Source: Clostridia bacterium (GTDB taxonomy: Bacteria > Bacillota > Clostridia > Oscillospirales > Acutalibacteraceae). From it: 64,000 bases of DNA. Shown here in pieces: positions 17,251-26,290 of the stretch; position 1 is the stretch's first letter; the number at the start of each line of letters is the position of its first letter. The notes beneath the pieces are model-generated. The model worked only from the letters and a program-made list of their open reading frames with translations. It made no database searches and had not been told where the DNA came from. A program made the position numbers and the translations under genes. Location: positions 1 to 64,000 of the forward strand of contig JAFSDL010000001.1 in the NCBI GenBank assembly GCA_017436285.1, read 5' to 3'.

Positions 17251-17294
17251 GATTTTTATTTTCTAAAAAGGTGCAAAGGGTGTTAATAGGGACT

Positions 17295-17870
17295 ATGATG
17301 AATTATCTTTTGCCTGTTATGGTGGTTTTCTCTTTATTCTGTGCAATTGCAACCGGAAAAATCACCGAGCTTTCAGGTGCAGTTGTTACAGGGGGAACAG
17401 ATGCAATTTCTTTAGTAATAAAATTAGCAGGAGTAATCTGCCTTTGGAACGGACTAACTGCAATTGCACAAAAAAGCGGATTAACCTCTTTAATCTGCAA
17501 GTTGTTTTCCCCGTTACTCAACTTACTTTTTCCAAAGCTCAAGGACAAAAAAGCCAAAGAGGCAATCGCAATGAACATTACCGCAAACTTTTTAGGACTT
17601 GGAAATGCCGCAACGCCGTTAGGTCTTGAGGCAATGAAAAGATTACAGAGCATAAACCCCACACCCGAAAAAGCAACAAATGAAATGGCACGATTTGTTG
17701 TTATAAACTCTGCCGCCATTCATTTAGTGCCCACAACAATTGCACTTTTACGCTCGGAATACGGAAGCACTGACCCAATGGAAATTCTTGTTCCTGCATT
17801 AACAACATCAATTATCGCTTTATCTTCGGGCATACTTGCCACAAACATTTTCAAAAAGGTGTTCAAATGA
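17295..17870 (+). CDS. spmA: Spore maturation protein A
   Basis: 191 residues. Hydrophobic nucleoside-recognition (Gate) domain protein with several membrane segments; ANFLGLGNAATPLGLEAMKRLQ is the family core. In spore formers SpmA and SpmB affect spore-core dehydration. Two adjacent ATGs (17295, 17298) fit the family start MMNY; an in-frame GTG at 17271 lies upstream. Overlaps spmB by 4 bp. Confidence 0.92.
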   Translation: MMNYLLPVMVVFSLFCAIATGKITELSGAVVTGGTDAISLVIKLAGVICLWNGLTAIAQKSGLTSLICKLFSPLLNLLFPKLKDKKAKEAIAMNITANFLGLGNAATPLGLEAMKRLQSINPTPEKATNEMARFVVINSAAIHLVPTTIALLRSEYGSTDPMEILVPALTTSIIALSSGILATNIFKKVFK

Positions 17871-18391
17871 ATAAAATAACAGATTATATTTTACCCGTTC
17901 TTGTAGCTTTAATCATTCTTCACGGAGCATTTAAAGGTATAAATGTTTTTGATGAGTTCATCAAGGGTGCCAAAAACGCCTTCGATACTATTTTAGATAT
18001 AACGCCCTCTCTTATTGCGCTTTTACTGTGTGTGAATATGCTACGGGCATCGGGCGGGCTTGATGTTATATGCTCCTTGGTTTCACCCCTGACAACACTT
18101 TTAGGAATACCCAAGGAAATAACACCCCTTGCTATACTCTCACCTGTTTCGGGCAGTGGTGCATTAGGAATGTATGAAAACATATTAAAAGAGTTCGGTC
18201 CTGACAGTTATATAGGCAAATGCGCCTCTGTTATTATGGGCTCTACTGAAACAACATTTTATGCAATAACACTTTACTACGGCTCAATTAACATAAAAAA
18301 AACACGACACACTCTGCCAAGTGCATTGTGTGCCGATTTTACAAGCTTTATTCTTTCGCCAAGGCTTGTGAAATTATTTTTAGTAAAATAA
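17867..18391 (+). CDS. spmB: Spore maturation protein B
   Basis: 174 residues, membrane-embedded, with the Gate-domain core SPVSGSGALGMYENILKEFGPDSYIG and IMGSTETTFYAITLYYG. ATGA overlap with spmA implies coupled translation. Its 3' end overlaps the convergent radC gene by 12 bp. Confidence 0.93.
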   Translation: MNKITDYILPVLVALIILHGAFKGINVFDEFIKGAKNAFDTILDITPSLIALLLCVNMLRASGGLDVICSLVSPLTTLLGIPKEITPLAILSPVSGSGALGMYENILKEFGPDSYIGKCASVIMGSTETTFYAITLYYGSINIKKTRHTLPSALCADFTSFILSPRLVKLFLVK

Positions 18392-19084
18392 AGTTGAAAA
18401 ACGAGGGTCTGAAAACATTGAATACGCCTCACCATCTTCTCCGACAATAATATGGTCTGCAAGAGCATAACCGATTTTGCGAAGGGTAACACATATCGTT
18501 CTGGTAGAGTCGATATCGTAAGCAGAGGGCTCTGAGGAAGTGATTGGATGATTGTGTGCCAAAACTGCAAGCAAAGAATCGCTATCAACAAGATTTTTGA
18601 TTATCAGCTTCATATCAACCTCTGAAGAAACCTTGTCACCATCAGAGATAAACGTATATCGTTTAAGCTTTTTTGCTTCATCGAAACACATAAGAACAAT
18701 TCTCTCTGTGGTTTCACCCTGCAAGAGAGAAGCTGCAAGATTTTTCAAATCCTCAGTATTTTTATAAACCCTCTTCTTTGATGGCTTTGCTTTTGAGATT
18801 CTGTAAAAGGCTTCACCCATAGTGGCAAGCATTACCGCAGTGTTATCGCCTACACCATCAACCTTTTTCAATTGCTGTATATCGGCTTTGAAAATCTCAT
18901 CAAATGAGCCGAAATGCTCTATTAGCTTATGGGCTAATTCATTTGTATCTTCTCTGGGTATTGAATAAAATAGCATCAGCTCGAGGAGCTTGTGCTCCTC
19001 AAGCTGTGAAAATCCGTTTTTTATTACATTTGCTTTAATACGTTTTCTATGCCCTGAATGTATGCTTTTCTCTGCCATTTTCAT
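18380..19084 (-). CDS. radC: RadC family JAB/MPN-domain protein
   Basis: 234 residues. N-terminal helix-hairpin-helix (KKVDGVGDNTAVML, about 73-86) and C-terminal JAMM metal site His177, His179 and Asp190 (AHNHPITSSEPSAYD). The family has a metalloprotease-like fold of uncertain cellular role, despite the historical DNA-repair label. It follows metK by 14 bp and is probably co-transcribed. Confidence 0.9.
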   Translation of the reverse strand: MKMAEKSIHSGHRKRIKANVIKNGFSQLEEHKLLELMLFYSIPREDTNELAHKLIEHFGSFDEIFKADIQQLKKVDGVGDNTAVMLATMGEAFYRISKAKPSKKRVYKNTEDLKNLAASLLQGETTERIVLMCFDEAKKLKRYTFISDGDKVSSEVDMKLIIKNLVDSDSLLAVLAHNHPITSSEPSAYDIDSTRTICVTLRKIGYALADHIIVGEDGEAYSMFSDPRFSTLFY

Positions 19085-19098
19085 TCAAAAACAACAAA

Positions 19099-20286
19099 TT
19101 ATAATGTTGCTGCGGCGTTTTTGAGAGTTTCTGCCATATCAGTTTTCTCCCACTTGACATCAAGGTCAATTCTGCCCATATGACCATAAGCGGCAAGTGC
19201 TCTGTACTGAGGCTTTCTCAATTCAAGCTTTTCAATAATTGCAGCAGGACGAAGGTCGAAACATTTATTTACAAGGACTTCAAGCTGAGCATCGGAAATT
19301 TTGCCTGTGCCGAAGGTATCAACACGAACTGAAAGAGGACGGGCAACACCGATTGCATAAGCAAGCTGAAGCTCGCATTTTTCTGCAAGACCTGCGGCAA
19401 CAATATTCTTTGCAACATATCTTGCGGCATAAGCGGCACTTCTGTCAACCTTAGTGGGGTCTTTACCTGAGAATGCACCGCCACCGTGACGGGAATAACC
19501 ACCATAGGTATCAACAATAATCTTTCTGCCTGTAAGACCGCTATCGCCAACGGGACCACCGATAACAAAGTTACCCGTGGGGTTAACATAGAATTTTGTG
19601 TTTTCATCAAGATATTTTTCGGGAATGACGGGCTTGATAACATTCTCAATAATATCCTTACGAAGAATTTCGATATCAATAGGGTCGTGCTGAGAGGAAA
19701 CAACAACTGCTTCAACTCTTACAGGCTTATCGTTATCGTCATATTCGATTGTAACCTGACTTTTACCGTCAGGACGAAGGTATGAAAGAGTTCCGTTCTT
19801 TCTTACCTCTGTAAGACGAAGAGCAAGCTTGTGAGCAAGTGAAATGGGAAGAGGCATAAGCTCATCGGTATCGTTACAAGCAAAGCCGAACATCATACCC
19901 TGGTCGCCTGCGCCGTGAAGATTATATGTATCCTCCTGACCGCCTTTAAGCTCAAATGATGCATCAACGCCCATAGCAATATCTGCAGACTGTTTATCGA
20001 TAGTCTGAAAAACCGCACAGGTGTTACCGTCAAAGCCACATTCATTATTATCAAAGCCGATATCACAAACAACCTCACGAACAATCTCGGGAATATTAAC
20101 CTGAGCATTTGTTGTGATTTCGCCCATTACCATAACCATACCTGTTGTGCAGGTGGTTTCACAGGCAACACGGGAATATTTATCCTGAGCAAGCATCGCA
20201 TCAAGAATAGCATCAGAAATCTGGTCGCAAACCTTATCAGGATGCCCCTCTGTTACGGACTCTGATGTAAAATATCTTTTAGACAT
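19099..20286 (-). CDS. metK: S-adenosylmethionine synthetase
   Basis: 395 residues, standard length. GHPDK at 14-18, [11 protein letters not shown] in the ATP site and the [16 protein letters not shown] loop are all present. It makes SAM from methionine and ATP. Ribosome binding site GGAGGTTTTTTT. The 110-bp upstream region has a clear promoter but no SAM riboswitch. Confidence 0.97.
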   Translation of the reverse strand: MSKRYFTSESVTEGHPDKVCDQISDAILDAMLAQDKYSRVACETTCTTGMVMVMGEITTNAQVNIPEIVREVVCDIGFDNNECGFDGNTCAVFQTIDKQSADIAMGVDASFELKGGQEDTYNLHGAGDQGMMFGFACNDTDELMPLPISLAHKLALRLTEVRKNGTLSYLRPDGKSQVTIEYDDNDKPVRVEAVVVSSQHDPIDIEILRKDIIENVIKPVIPEKYLDENTKFYVNPTGNFVIGGPVGDSGLTGRKIIVDTYGGYSRHGGGAFSGKDPTKVDRSAAYAARYVAKNIVAAGLAEKCELQLAYAIGVARPLSVRVDTFGTGKISDAQLEVLVNKCFDLRPAAIIEKLELRKPQYRALAAYGHMGRIDLDVKWEKTDMAETLKNAAATL

Positions 20287-20334
20287 AAAAAAACCTCCAA
20301 AACATTTGAAAACAAATCACAAAATAACAAGTTA

Positions 20335-20363
20335 ATATTACACTACAAAAGAAAACTTGTCAA
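20335..20363 (-). promoter_or_regulatory. Sigma-A promoter of metK
   Basis: TTGACA (20358-20363), 17-bp spacer, TAATAT (20335-20340), minus strand. Confidence 0.85.
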
Positions 20364-20396
20364 GTTATGTCGAGTGGTTTAACAAAAGATTAACAT

Positions 20397-20431
20397 AAAA
20401 AGTGATTGCCATTTCTGACAACCACTTTTTT
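20397..20431 (-). terminator. Terminator of mazF
   Basis: AAAAAGTGGTTGTCA-GAAA-TGGCAATCACTTTTT hairpin with G-T pairs, directly at the mazF stop. Confidence 0.8.
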
Positions 20432-20778
20432 CATTTATCAAGCCCTATACTTACGGACAAGGCATCGTTTATTCTTGACATATCTGTTTCGGGAAGGTTC
20501 CCCATTTTTTCTCTCAGGCGTTGTTTGTCCAATGTTCTTATTTGCTCCAACAAAACAACCGAATCCTTAGAAAGTCCGCAAGCCGCCGCCCCCACATTAA
20601 TATGTGTGGGTAATTTTGTTTTGAACTGCTGGCTTGTTATTGCTGCAGCTATAACAGTAGGACTATACTTGTTTCCTACATCGTTTTGTACAATAAGTAC
20701 CGGACGAACACCGCCTTGCTCCGAACCTACTACGGGACTTAAATCCGCATAATAGATATCCCCTCTTTTAATATTCAA
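20431..20778 (-). CDS. MazF/PemK-family endoribonuclease
   Basis: 115 residues from a TTG start with GGAGAG seven bases upstream; the family start (M)[14 protein letters not shown] fits exactly. Core segments [17 protein letters not shown] and VIAAAIT match EndoA/NdoA-type mRNA interferases. No MazE-like antitoxin gene lies upstream (20779-20945 holds a terminator and no plausible ORF), so the toxin is apparently solitary or controlled in trans. Confidence 0.9.
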   Translation of the reverse strand: MNIKRGDIYYADLSPVVGSEQGGVRPVLIVQNDVGNKYSPTVIAAAITSQQFKTKLPTHINVGAAACGLSKDSVVLLEQIRTLDKQRLREKMGNLPETDMSRINDALSVSIGLDK

Positions 20779-20914
20779 GCTATCACTCTCCGAAAAGGCA
20801 AAATTTGTTACAACAATATTTTTGCCCAACGGTATTTGAAATAATCACTTTACAAAAAGAATTATTGAAAGATTGTTTCATTAAATAGTATATTCAATCT
20901 CGTCCGAAATGTTA

Positions 20915-20941
20915 AAGGTTGGCACCAAAAGTGACAACCTT
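20915..20941 (-). terminator. Terminator of the LRR surface-protein gene
   Basis: AAGGTTG...CAACCTT stem with inner CAC/GTG pairs, 4 bp past the stop, followed by TAACATTTC; weak U-run. Confidence 0.6.
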
Positions 20942-20945
20942 AATT

Positions 20946-21902
20946 TTAGTTAACATATTCAACTTTAATAGAGTATTTCTGAGCGGCTTCATCGCCCTTT
21001 GAGCCCTTAACACATTCAATTGTGAGCTCGCCCTTTCTTTCACCACCGAAAACACCGTTACCGATATATGTAACGCTATCGGGGATTTTGATAAGAGTTA
21101 AGGAGCTGCAATTTCTGAAGCAGTATTCACCAATAGATTCCGTACCGGGTTTAAGCTCGATTTTTTCGAGAGAGGTGCATCCGTCAAAGGCAAAATTACC
21201 TATGGTTTTTGCCTCGGGAAGATTAATATTTTCAAGCTTGGAACAATTCTGGAATGCATTGTTACCCACAGTAACCCCGGGAGATGCGCCGAGGAAGTTT
21301 ACAGATGTAAGATTTTTACAATCCTGAAATGCATTATTACCTATTGACCTGACAGTTTCAGGAATGCAAACAACCTTCAGGCTTTGCTTCTGGAAACATT
21401 TATCACCAATAGCGCTAACAGTATAGCCGCCAATTTCCTCAGGAACCCATACAGTAGAGTTATCGCCTAAATATTTTGTGATTGTTACGGAATTACTCTC
21501 TTTGTTAATAACATATTTATATTCCTGCATTCCGTCATCAAAGGAGCTTGTAAGCTTTTCGGTTGTGGGCTCGGTTGTAACATATTCGGTATACACATAG
21601 ACTATGGTTGTAAGTATAACCGGTTCAGCAGGAATGGTAGTTTCTATAGTGGTTTCTGTTGTATCACTTGGGTCAGTTGTATCAGTTGCGGTAGCAAGCT
21701 CACTTGCCATCTGGTCAAGGTCAACCCAGGATTCTGTTACTGCAGTTGTAGATGGTTTTGTTGTTGCCTGCAAGGAATATGCGGGCTTAGTGGTTTCCTC
21801 CTTCTTGAAGGTCCCCCCTTGCACAAGGCTTACAACAAGCACAGATGCAACAAGCAACAATGCAACACAGAGTGCAATAATAATTTTGGTAGCTTTATTC
21901 AT
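20946..21902 (-). CDS. Membrane-anchored leucine-rich-repeat protein (BspA-like)
   Basis: 318 residues from the ATG at 21902, preceded by GAGAGG. One N-terminal hydrophobic helix (about 5-28) without a lipobox, a Thr-rich linker to about residue 110, then LRR_5/BspA-type repeats (IGNNAFQDCKNLTSVNF, IGEYCFRNCSSLTLIKI, IGNGVFGG). Such repeats present ligand-binding surfaces outside the cell; the partner is unknown. Confidence 0.85.
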   Translation of the reverse strand: MNKATKIIIALCVALLLVASVLVVSLVQGGTFKKEETTKPAYSLQATTKPSTTAVTESWVDLDQMASELATATDTTDPSDTTETTIETTIPAEPVILTTIVYVYTEYVTTEPTTEKLTSSFDDGMQEYKYVINKESNSVTITKYLGDNSTVWVPEEIGGYTVSAIGDKCFQKQSLKVVCIPETVRSIGNNAFQDCKNLTSVNFLGASPGVTVGNNAFQNCSKLENINLPEAKTIGNFAFDGCTSLEKIELKPGTESIGEYCFRNCSSLTLIKIPDSVTYIGNGVFGGERKGELTIECVKGSKGDEAAQKYSIKVEYVN

Positions 21903-22076
21903 ATAATAACCTCTCAAGGATTTCATTCTTTGCCATTATACATTATATTTTTTAAAAAGTACATAGCATTTTTTAACTTAACTGTTAATTTTTTGTGATT
22001 TTGTCGTTAAAACCCGAATTATTACACAAATACACAGCCTTCATTTATAGCAAAATCACGATATTATAAAGTTTTA

Positions 22077-22105
22077 TTGTAATTTTAATTTACATTTGTT
22101 AAAAT
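22077..22105 (+). promoter_or_regulatory. Promoter of the GH13 gene
   Basis: TTGTAA (22077-22082), 17-bp spacer, TAAAAT (22100-22105); GTGAGG ribosome binding site follows ahead of the ATG at 22138. Confidence 0.65.
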
Positions 22106-22137
22106 AAATTTAACTATGAAACAAGTGAGGTTTTATT

Positions 22138-23811
22138 ATGAAAAAATCATGGTATAAAGAAATGGTGGTATATCAGATTTGGCCCCGTTCCTTCTGCGAT
22201 GGTAACGGTGACGGAATCGGTGACCTTGAGGGTATCTATTCAAAGCTTGACTATGTTAAAAGCCTTGGTGTAGATGCAATATGGTTCTCTCCCCTTTTCA
22301 AATCACCCAATGCGGACTACGGCTACGATATTGCAGATTACAGAGATATCAACCCTGAATATGGTGATATGGACACCTTTAAAAAGGTTCTTGCGGGTTG
22401 CCACGAAAGAGGCATAAGGGTATTTATGGACCTTGTTGTTAACCACACTTCAACTGAGCATATGTGGTTCAAGGAGGCTTGCAAGAGTGTTGACAACCCC
22501 TACCACGATTACTATATCTGGCGCAAGGGTAAGGGCAAAAACGGCAAAAAGCCACCTAACAACTGGCTCTCAACCTTTGAAGGTGGTGCTTGGGAATATG
22601 TTGAATCTGTTGACGAATACTACCTCCACGTTTTCACAAAAGGTCAACCCGACTTGAATATGGATAACCCCAAGGTTCGCCAAGAGGTTAAGGACATTAT
22701 GAAGTTCTGGCTTGATATGGGTGTTGACGGCTTCCGTGAGGATGTTATTACATACATTTCTAAAAAAGAAGGTCTCCCCAATGCTATTCCGATTCCTGTT
22801 GCTGCAGGTATGGAGCACTACAACTGCGGTCCTCACCTTTATGAATACCTTAAGGAATTTCACGATGATGTGCTTTCAAAATACGATTGCTTTACTGTTG
22901 GTGAAGGTCCCCTTATCACTCCCGAAAAGGTTCTCCGTTTTGTTACAGAGGATGATACTCAGGTTCTTAAAACAATGTTCAGCTTTGACCACCTTGAAGC
23001 AGACTGCTTTATGACTGACTGGATTAAAACACCCTTCAACCTTAAGAAAATGAAAAAATGCTACCAGAAATGGTATGACGCTATGGACGGCAAAGGATGG
23101 CATACACTCTACCTTGAAAACCACGACCATCCCCGTATTGTTGACCGTTACGGTAGCCTTAAATACAGAGTTGAAAGCGCAAAGATGCTTGCAACAATGT
23201 GCTACCTTCAGAGAGGTACTGTTTTCATTTATCAGGGTCAGGAAATCGGTATGACAAACATTGAGCTTAAGTCACTTGACGAGTTCAAGGATATGATTAC
23301 CTTTAACAACAAAAAATTGTGCGATAAGCTCCACGTAAAAGAAGAAACCTTCGTAAAGCTTGCAAACAAAGGCTCTCGAGAAAACTCCCGTACACCTGTT
23401 CAATGGAATGATGGTCCTTATGCAGGCTTCTCAACTGCAGAGCCCTGGTTCAACCTTAATCCCAACTACAAGGAAATTAACGTTGCGGCTTCAGAAGAGG
23501 ACGAAAATTCTATTCTTAACTACTACCGCAAGCTTCTTAAATTCCGTAAGGAAAACGAGGCTGCTATTTACGGTGATTTCAAGCAATATTACAAAAACAG
23601 CAAAGAGCTTTTTGTATATGAAAGAAATCTTGATGGCGTTAAGATTCTCGTTGTTGCTTCATTTACAGAAAATGCAGTTGACTTCAAGGCACCCGAGGGA
23701 ATCGACCTTTCCAAAGGCGAGCTTGCTCTTGCAAACTATGATGATGCATCACTTTCAGGCAACGGCTTCAAAACAAAGCCCTACGAAACAAGAGTTTATT
23801 TGTTTAAATAA
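22138..23811 (+). CDS. GH13 alpha-glucosidase, probable oligo-1,6-glucosidase
   Basis: 557 residues, no signal peptide. Retaining alpha-amylase-family barrel: nucleophile Asp202 (GFREDVI), acid/base Glu256 (VGEGP), and NHD at 328-330. The residue after the nucleophile is Val, which in this subfamily is associated with alpha-1,6 rather than alpha-1,4 specificity. It probably cleaves isomalto-oligosaccharides or dextrins in the cytoplasm. Monocistronic, between a promoter and a strong terminator; no transporter or regulator gene adjoins. Confidence 0.92.
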   Translation: MKKSWYKEMVVYQIWPRSFCDGNGDGIGDLEGIYSKLDYVKSLGVDAIWFSPLFKSPNADYGYDIADYRDINPEYGDMDTFKKVLAGCHERGIRVFMDLVVNHTSTEHMWFKEACKSVDNPYHDYYIWRKGKGKNGKKPPNNWLSTFEGGAWEYVESVDEYYLHVFTKGQPDLNMDNPKVRQEVKDIMKFWLDMGVDGFREDVITYISKKEGLPNAIPIPVAAGMEHYNCGPHLYEYLKEFHDDVLSKYDCFTVGEGPLITPEKVLRFVTEDDTQVLKTMFSFDHLEADCFMTDWIKTPFNLKKMKKCYQKWYDAMDGKGWHTLYLENHDHPRIVDRYGSLKYRVESAKMLATMCYLQRGTVFIYQGQEIGMTNIELKSLDEFKDMITFNNKKLCDKLHVKEETFVKLANKGSRENSRTPVQWNDGPYAGFSTAEPWFNLNPNYKEINVAASEEDENSILNYYRKLLKFRKENEAAIYGDFKQYYKNSKELFVYERNLDGVKILVVASFTENAVDFKAPEGIDLSKGELALANYDDASLSGNGFKTKPYETRVYLFK

Positions 23812-23821
23812 ATAACAGATA

Positions 23822-23859
23822 CTCCCATACAAAACCTTTTTGAAGGTTTTGTATGGGAG
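23822..23859. terminator. Strong bidirectional terminator
   Basis: A 17-bp perfect stem (23822-23838 with 23843-23859) followed by CATTATTTTTTT, between the convergent GH13 and phosphomutase genes. Confidence 0.9.
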
Positions 23860-23869
23860 CATTATTTTT

Positions 23870-25375
23870 TTATACTACTAATCTCGATATATCAAGCTTT
23901 TCGTATTTTTCAATAAAGGCTTTGAAGAATCTGAGCATTTTTTCAACTCCACCCTCTTTATTGCTTTCGCAATTGAGAACGAGGAGAGGCTCGTGAACGC
24001 TCATTCTGAGGAGCTGCCATCCATCGCCGAGGTCTTCATTGAAATTAACTCTTACGCCCTCGTGGTTTACGGGTGCAACTGTTATTCCGTCTGTATTTTC
24101 ACAAAGCTTTTTGAAATCCTCAATAACAGAAAGTCCGTAATCTCTGAAATCATCGAGCTTTATTGTAAATCTTACTTCTTTTTCTTCAATTGGTATTTCA
24201 AGATTTTCAATAAGGCTTTCGATAGACTTGCCCTCTTTATTAAGCCTTGCAAGCTCAATAATAATTTTTGTTATAAGGTATGCACCATCATCAAGATAAT
24301 AGTTCTCCTTAAATGCCGCGTGACCTGAGGTTTCAATAGCAAGAGGGGCATTTTTGTTTTCTTCGTTTCCAAGGCGGATTGCCTCGTCAATTACGTTTTT
24401 ATACCCTCTTTTAAAGCGATGATGAACACCACCCAAATCCTTTTCAATAAATTCTGCAAGTCCGTCACTTGTTACGGAATCTGTAACGATAATACCGCCT
24501 TTATTCTCTTTGAGAGCGATATATGATGCAAGGGCAACAAGCTTGTTTCTGTTGATTTCCTGAGCATTTTTGTCAACGCAGGCGGCTCTGTCGCAGTCTG
24601 TATCAAAGATAACACCAAAATCCGCACCACTTTTTGCAACCGCTTCGGAAATTGATTTCATTGCCTCTTTATTTTCAGGGTTTGGAATGTGGTTGGGAAA
24701 CCTTCCGTCAGGCTCAAGGTAACGACTACCGTTAATATCTGCACCTAAGCGCATAAGCACATTTTCTGCATAGAAGGCACCCACGCCATTACCTGCATCA
24801 ACAACAATATGAAGGTCCTGCAGGGGTCTGTCATAGTTCTCGGCATTAACACCTTTTTTTATCATTTCCTTCAAATCGTCACAATATTTTTTCATATTGT
24901 CAAGCTTTTCGATGTTAAGCTTGACCTCTTTTATTTCATAAGGATTATTCTGCGCATATTCAAGAATCTCTTTAATATTGTTACCTGAAAAGCCACCCTC
25001 TTTAGTAAAGAACTTAAGACCGTTCATTTCCATTGGCAGATGGCTTGCGGTAATCTCAACTGCCGCATCCACACCGAAATTGATAATGGACATAAACATT
25101 GAGGGTGTTGAAGAAAGACCGCAGTCAAACACCTTTACGCCTAAAGAGGCAAGAGTTCTTGTAACAGTTCTTGAAATGTGCTCAGAAGAAACACGGGAAT
25201 CGAAGCCTACTGTAACAGAAAGATTATCTTTTCCTAAATTCTTCTTTAAGAATTCTACAAAAGATGCAGTTATACTCATTAAACGGGCATCTGTTAAATC
25301 AATGGCTTTCCCGTCCTTTTCAATAGCTGTGCCTCTGATATCTGTTCCGCTTTTTAAATACATTAAATTATCCAT
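23870..25375 (-). CDS. Phosphoglucomutase/phosphomannomutase family enzyme
   Basis: 501 residues. Alpha-D-phosphohexomutase with phosphoserine Ser111 in ITASHLP (usual form TASHNP), metal loop DTDCDR at 258-263 and a sugar-binding ETSGHAAF segment. It interconverts hexose 1- and 6-phosphates, linking the sugar hydrolases here to glycolysis or cell-wall precursors; glucose versus mannose preference is not decidable. Its start overlaps the methyltransferase gene by 8 bp. Confidence 0.87.
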   Translation of the reverse strand: MDNLMYLKSGTDIRGTAIEKDGKAIDLTDARLMSITASFVEFLKKNLGKDNLSVTVGFDSRVSSEHISRTVTRTLASLGVKVFDCGLSSTPSMFMSIINFGVDAAVEITASHLPMEMNGLKFFTKEGGFSGNNIKEILEYAQNNPYEIKEVKLNIEKLDNMKKYCDDLKEMIKKGVNAENYDRPLQDLHIVVDAGNGVGAFYAENVLMRLGADINGSRYLEPDGRFPNHIPNPENKEAMKSISEAVAKSGADFGVIFDTDCDRAACVDKNAQEINRNKLVALASYIALKENKGGIIVTDSVTSDGLAEFIEKDLGGVHHRFKRGYKNVIDEAIRLGNEENKNAPLAIETSGHAAFKENYYLDDGAYLITKIIIELARLNKEGKSIESLIENLEIPIEEKEVRFTIKLDDFRDYGLSVIEDFKKLCENTDGITVAPVNHEGVRVNFNEDLGDGWQLLRMSVHEPLLVLNCESNKEGGVEKMLRFFKAFIEKYEKLDISRLVV

Positions 25376-26120
25376 TATATTCTCTCCTGATTACATAATA
25401 GGCTCTTTGGGTATCTTCCTTAGGTTGACCACAACTGAATTCAGCATACCTTTTCACAACCTTAAAGCCCGCGCTTTCAGCTGCATCTGTTATTTCTTCA
25501 TCGCTGAAGGCAATTTCCTTGAAATTCTCAGTAAATCTATCATAGCTACCCTCTTCATTCTTAACAAAGAAATCAAGGTTAATTCCAACCGTTACACCAT
25601 CGGGGTAAAGACTGTTCTGCCATACGCAGTAAACATTTTTTTCATCGTATATAAAGGTGTTGTTACCTAAAATTTCTTGATGCTTGTAAATAGTATTGAC
25701 ATCAAAAATCATTATTCCGCCGTCATCAATGAAATTTTTCAATATCTGAAAGGTTTTTCGCATTTCTTGGGCGTTTTCCAAATGATTTATGCTATCAAGG
25801 GAGCAAACAATTGCCCTTACTGTTCCGTAAAGGTCTGTTTCCTGCATTTTCTGGCAAAGGAAAAGTATATTTTCTCCCGTTTCCGTTGCTTTTTCACGGG
25901 CTTCCATAAGCATATCGGGAGAAGCATCAGTACCGATAACCTCAAAGCCCATTTTTGAAAACTCAACTGAAAGCGAACCTGTACCGCAGGCAAGGTCAAG
26001 AAGAAGACCGTCCTTTATATTAAAATCTGCCAGAATGCTCGCAATATATTCTGCTCGCTTTTTATAATCTACATTCTGTGTTAATTCATCATAAACAGAT
26101 GCAAAGCTTGAATAAGACAT
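25368..26120 (-). CDS. Class I SAM-dependent methyltransferase
   Basis: 250 residues. SAM motif LLDLACGTGSL (40-50) and acidic Asp66 in IGTDASPDML; an IVCSLDSINHL motif follows. Substrate unknown. GAGGTGAT ribosome binding site. Co-transcribed with the phosphomutase. Confidence 0.88.
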   Translation of the reverse strand: MSYSSFASVYDELTQNVDYKKRAEYIASILADFNIKDGLLLDLACGTGSLSVEFSKMGFEVIGTDASPDMLMEAREKATETGENILFLCQKMQETDLYGTVRAIVCSLDSINHLENAQEMRKTFQILKNFIDDGGIMIFDVNTIYKHQEILGNNTFIYDEKNVYCVWQNSLYPDGVTVGINLDFFVKNEEGSYDRFTENFKEIAFSDEEITDAAESAGFKVVKRYAEFSCGQPKEDTQRAYYVIRREYNG

Positions 26121-26222
26121 CTTATCACCTCGTATGTTTTTATTTTATCACAATTGTAATAGTATGTAAACAATACCAATTATGTTGATTTGCTAAAAAA
26201 GAGCTTGGTAATTTTATGAGTA

Positions 26223-26251
26223 TTGCACACTTTAAAATATGTTAATAATGT
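26223..26251 (+). promoter_or_regulatory. Promoter of the secreted hydrolase gene
   Basis: TTGCAC (26223-26228), 17-bp spacer, TAATGT (26246-26251). Confidence 0.5.
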
Positions 26252-26290
26252 GTTAATATGAGATTAATAATGGAAATAGGAGGAAAACCT

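Noticed and set aside
20287..20400. SAM riboswitch upstream of metK
   Set aside because: The leader downstream of the promoter is about 40 nt and has no S-box landmarks.
20779..20880. 32-codon minus-strand frame upstream of mazF as antitoxin
   Set aside because: Too short, no ribosome binding site, and Cys/Phe-rich with no AbrB- or RHH-like pattern.
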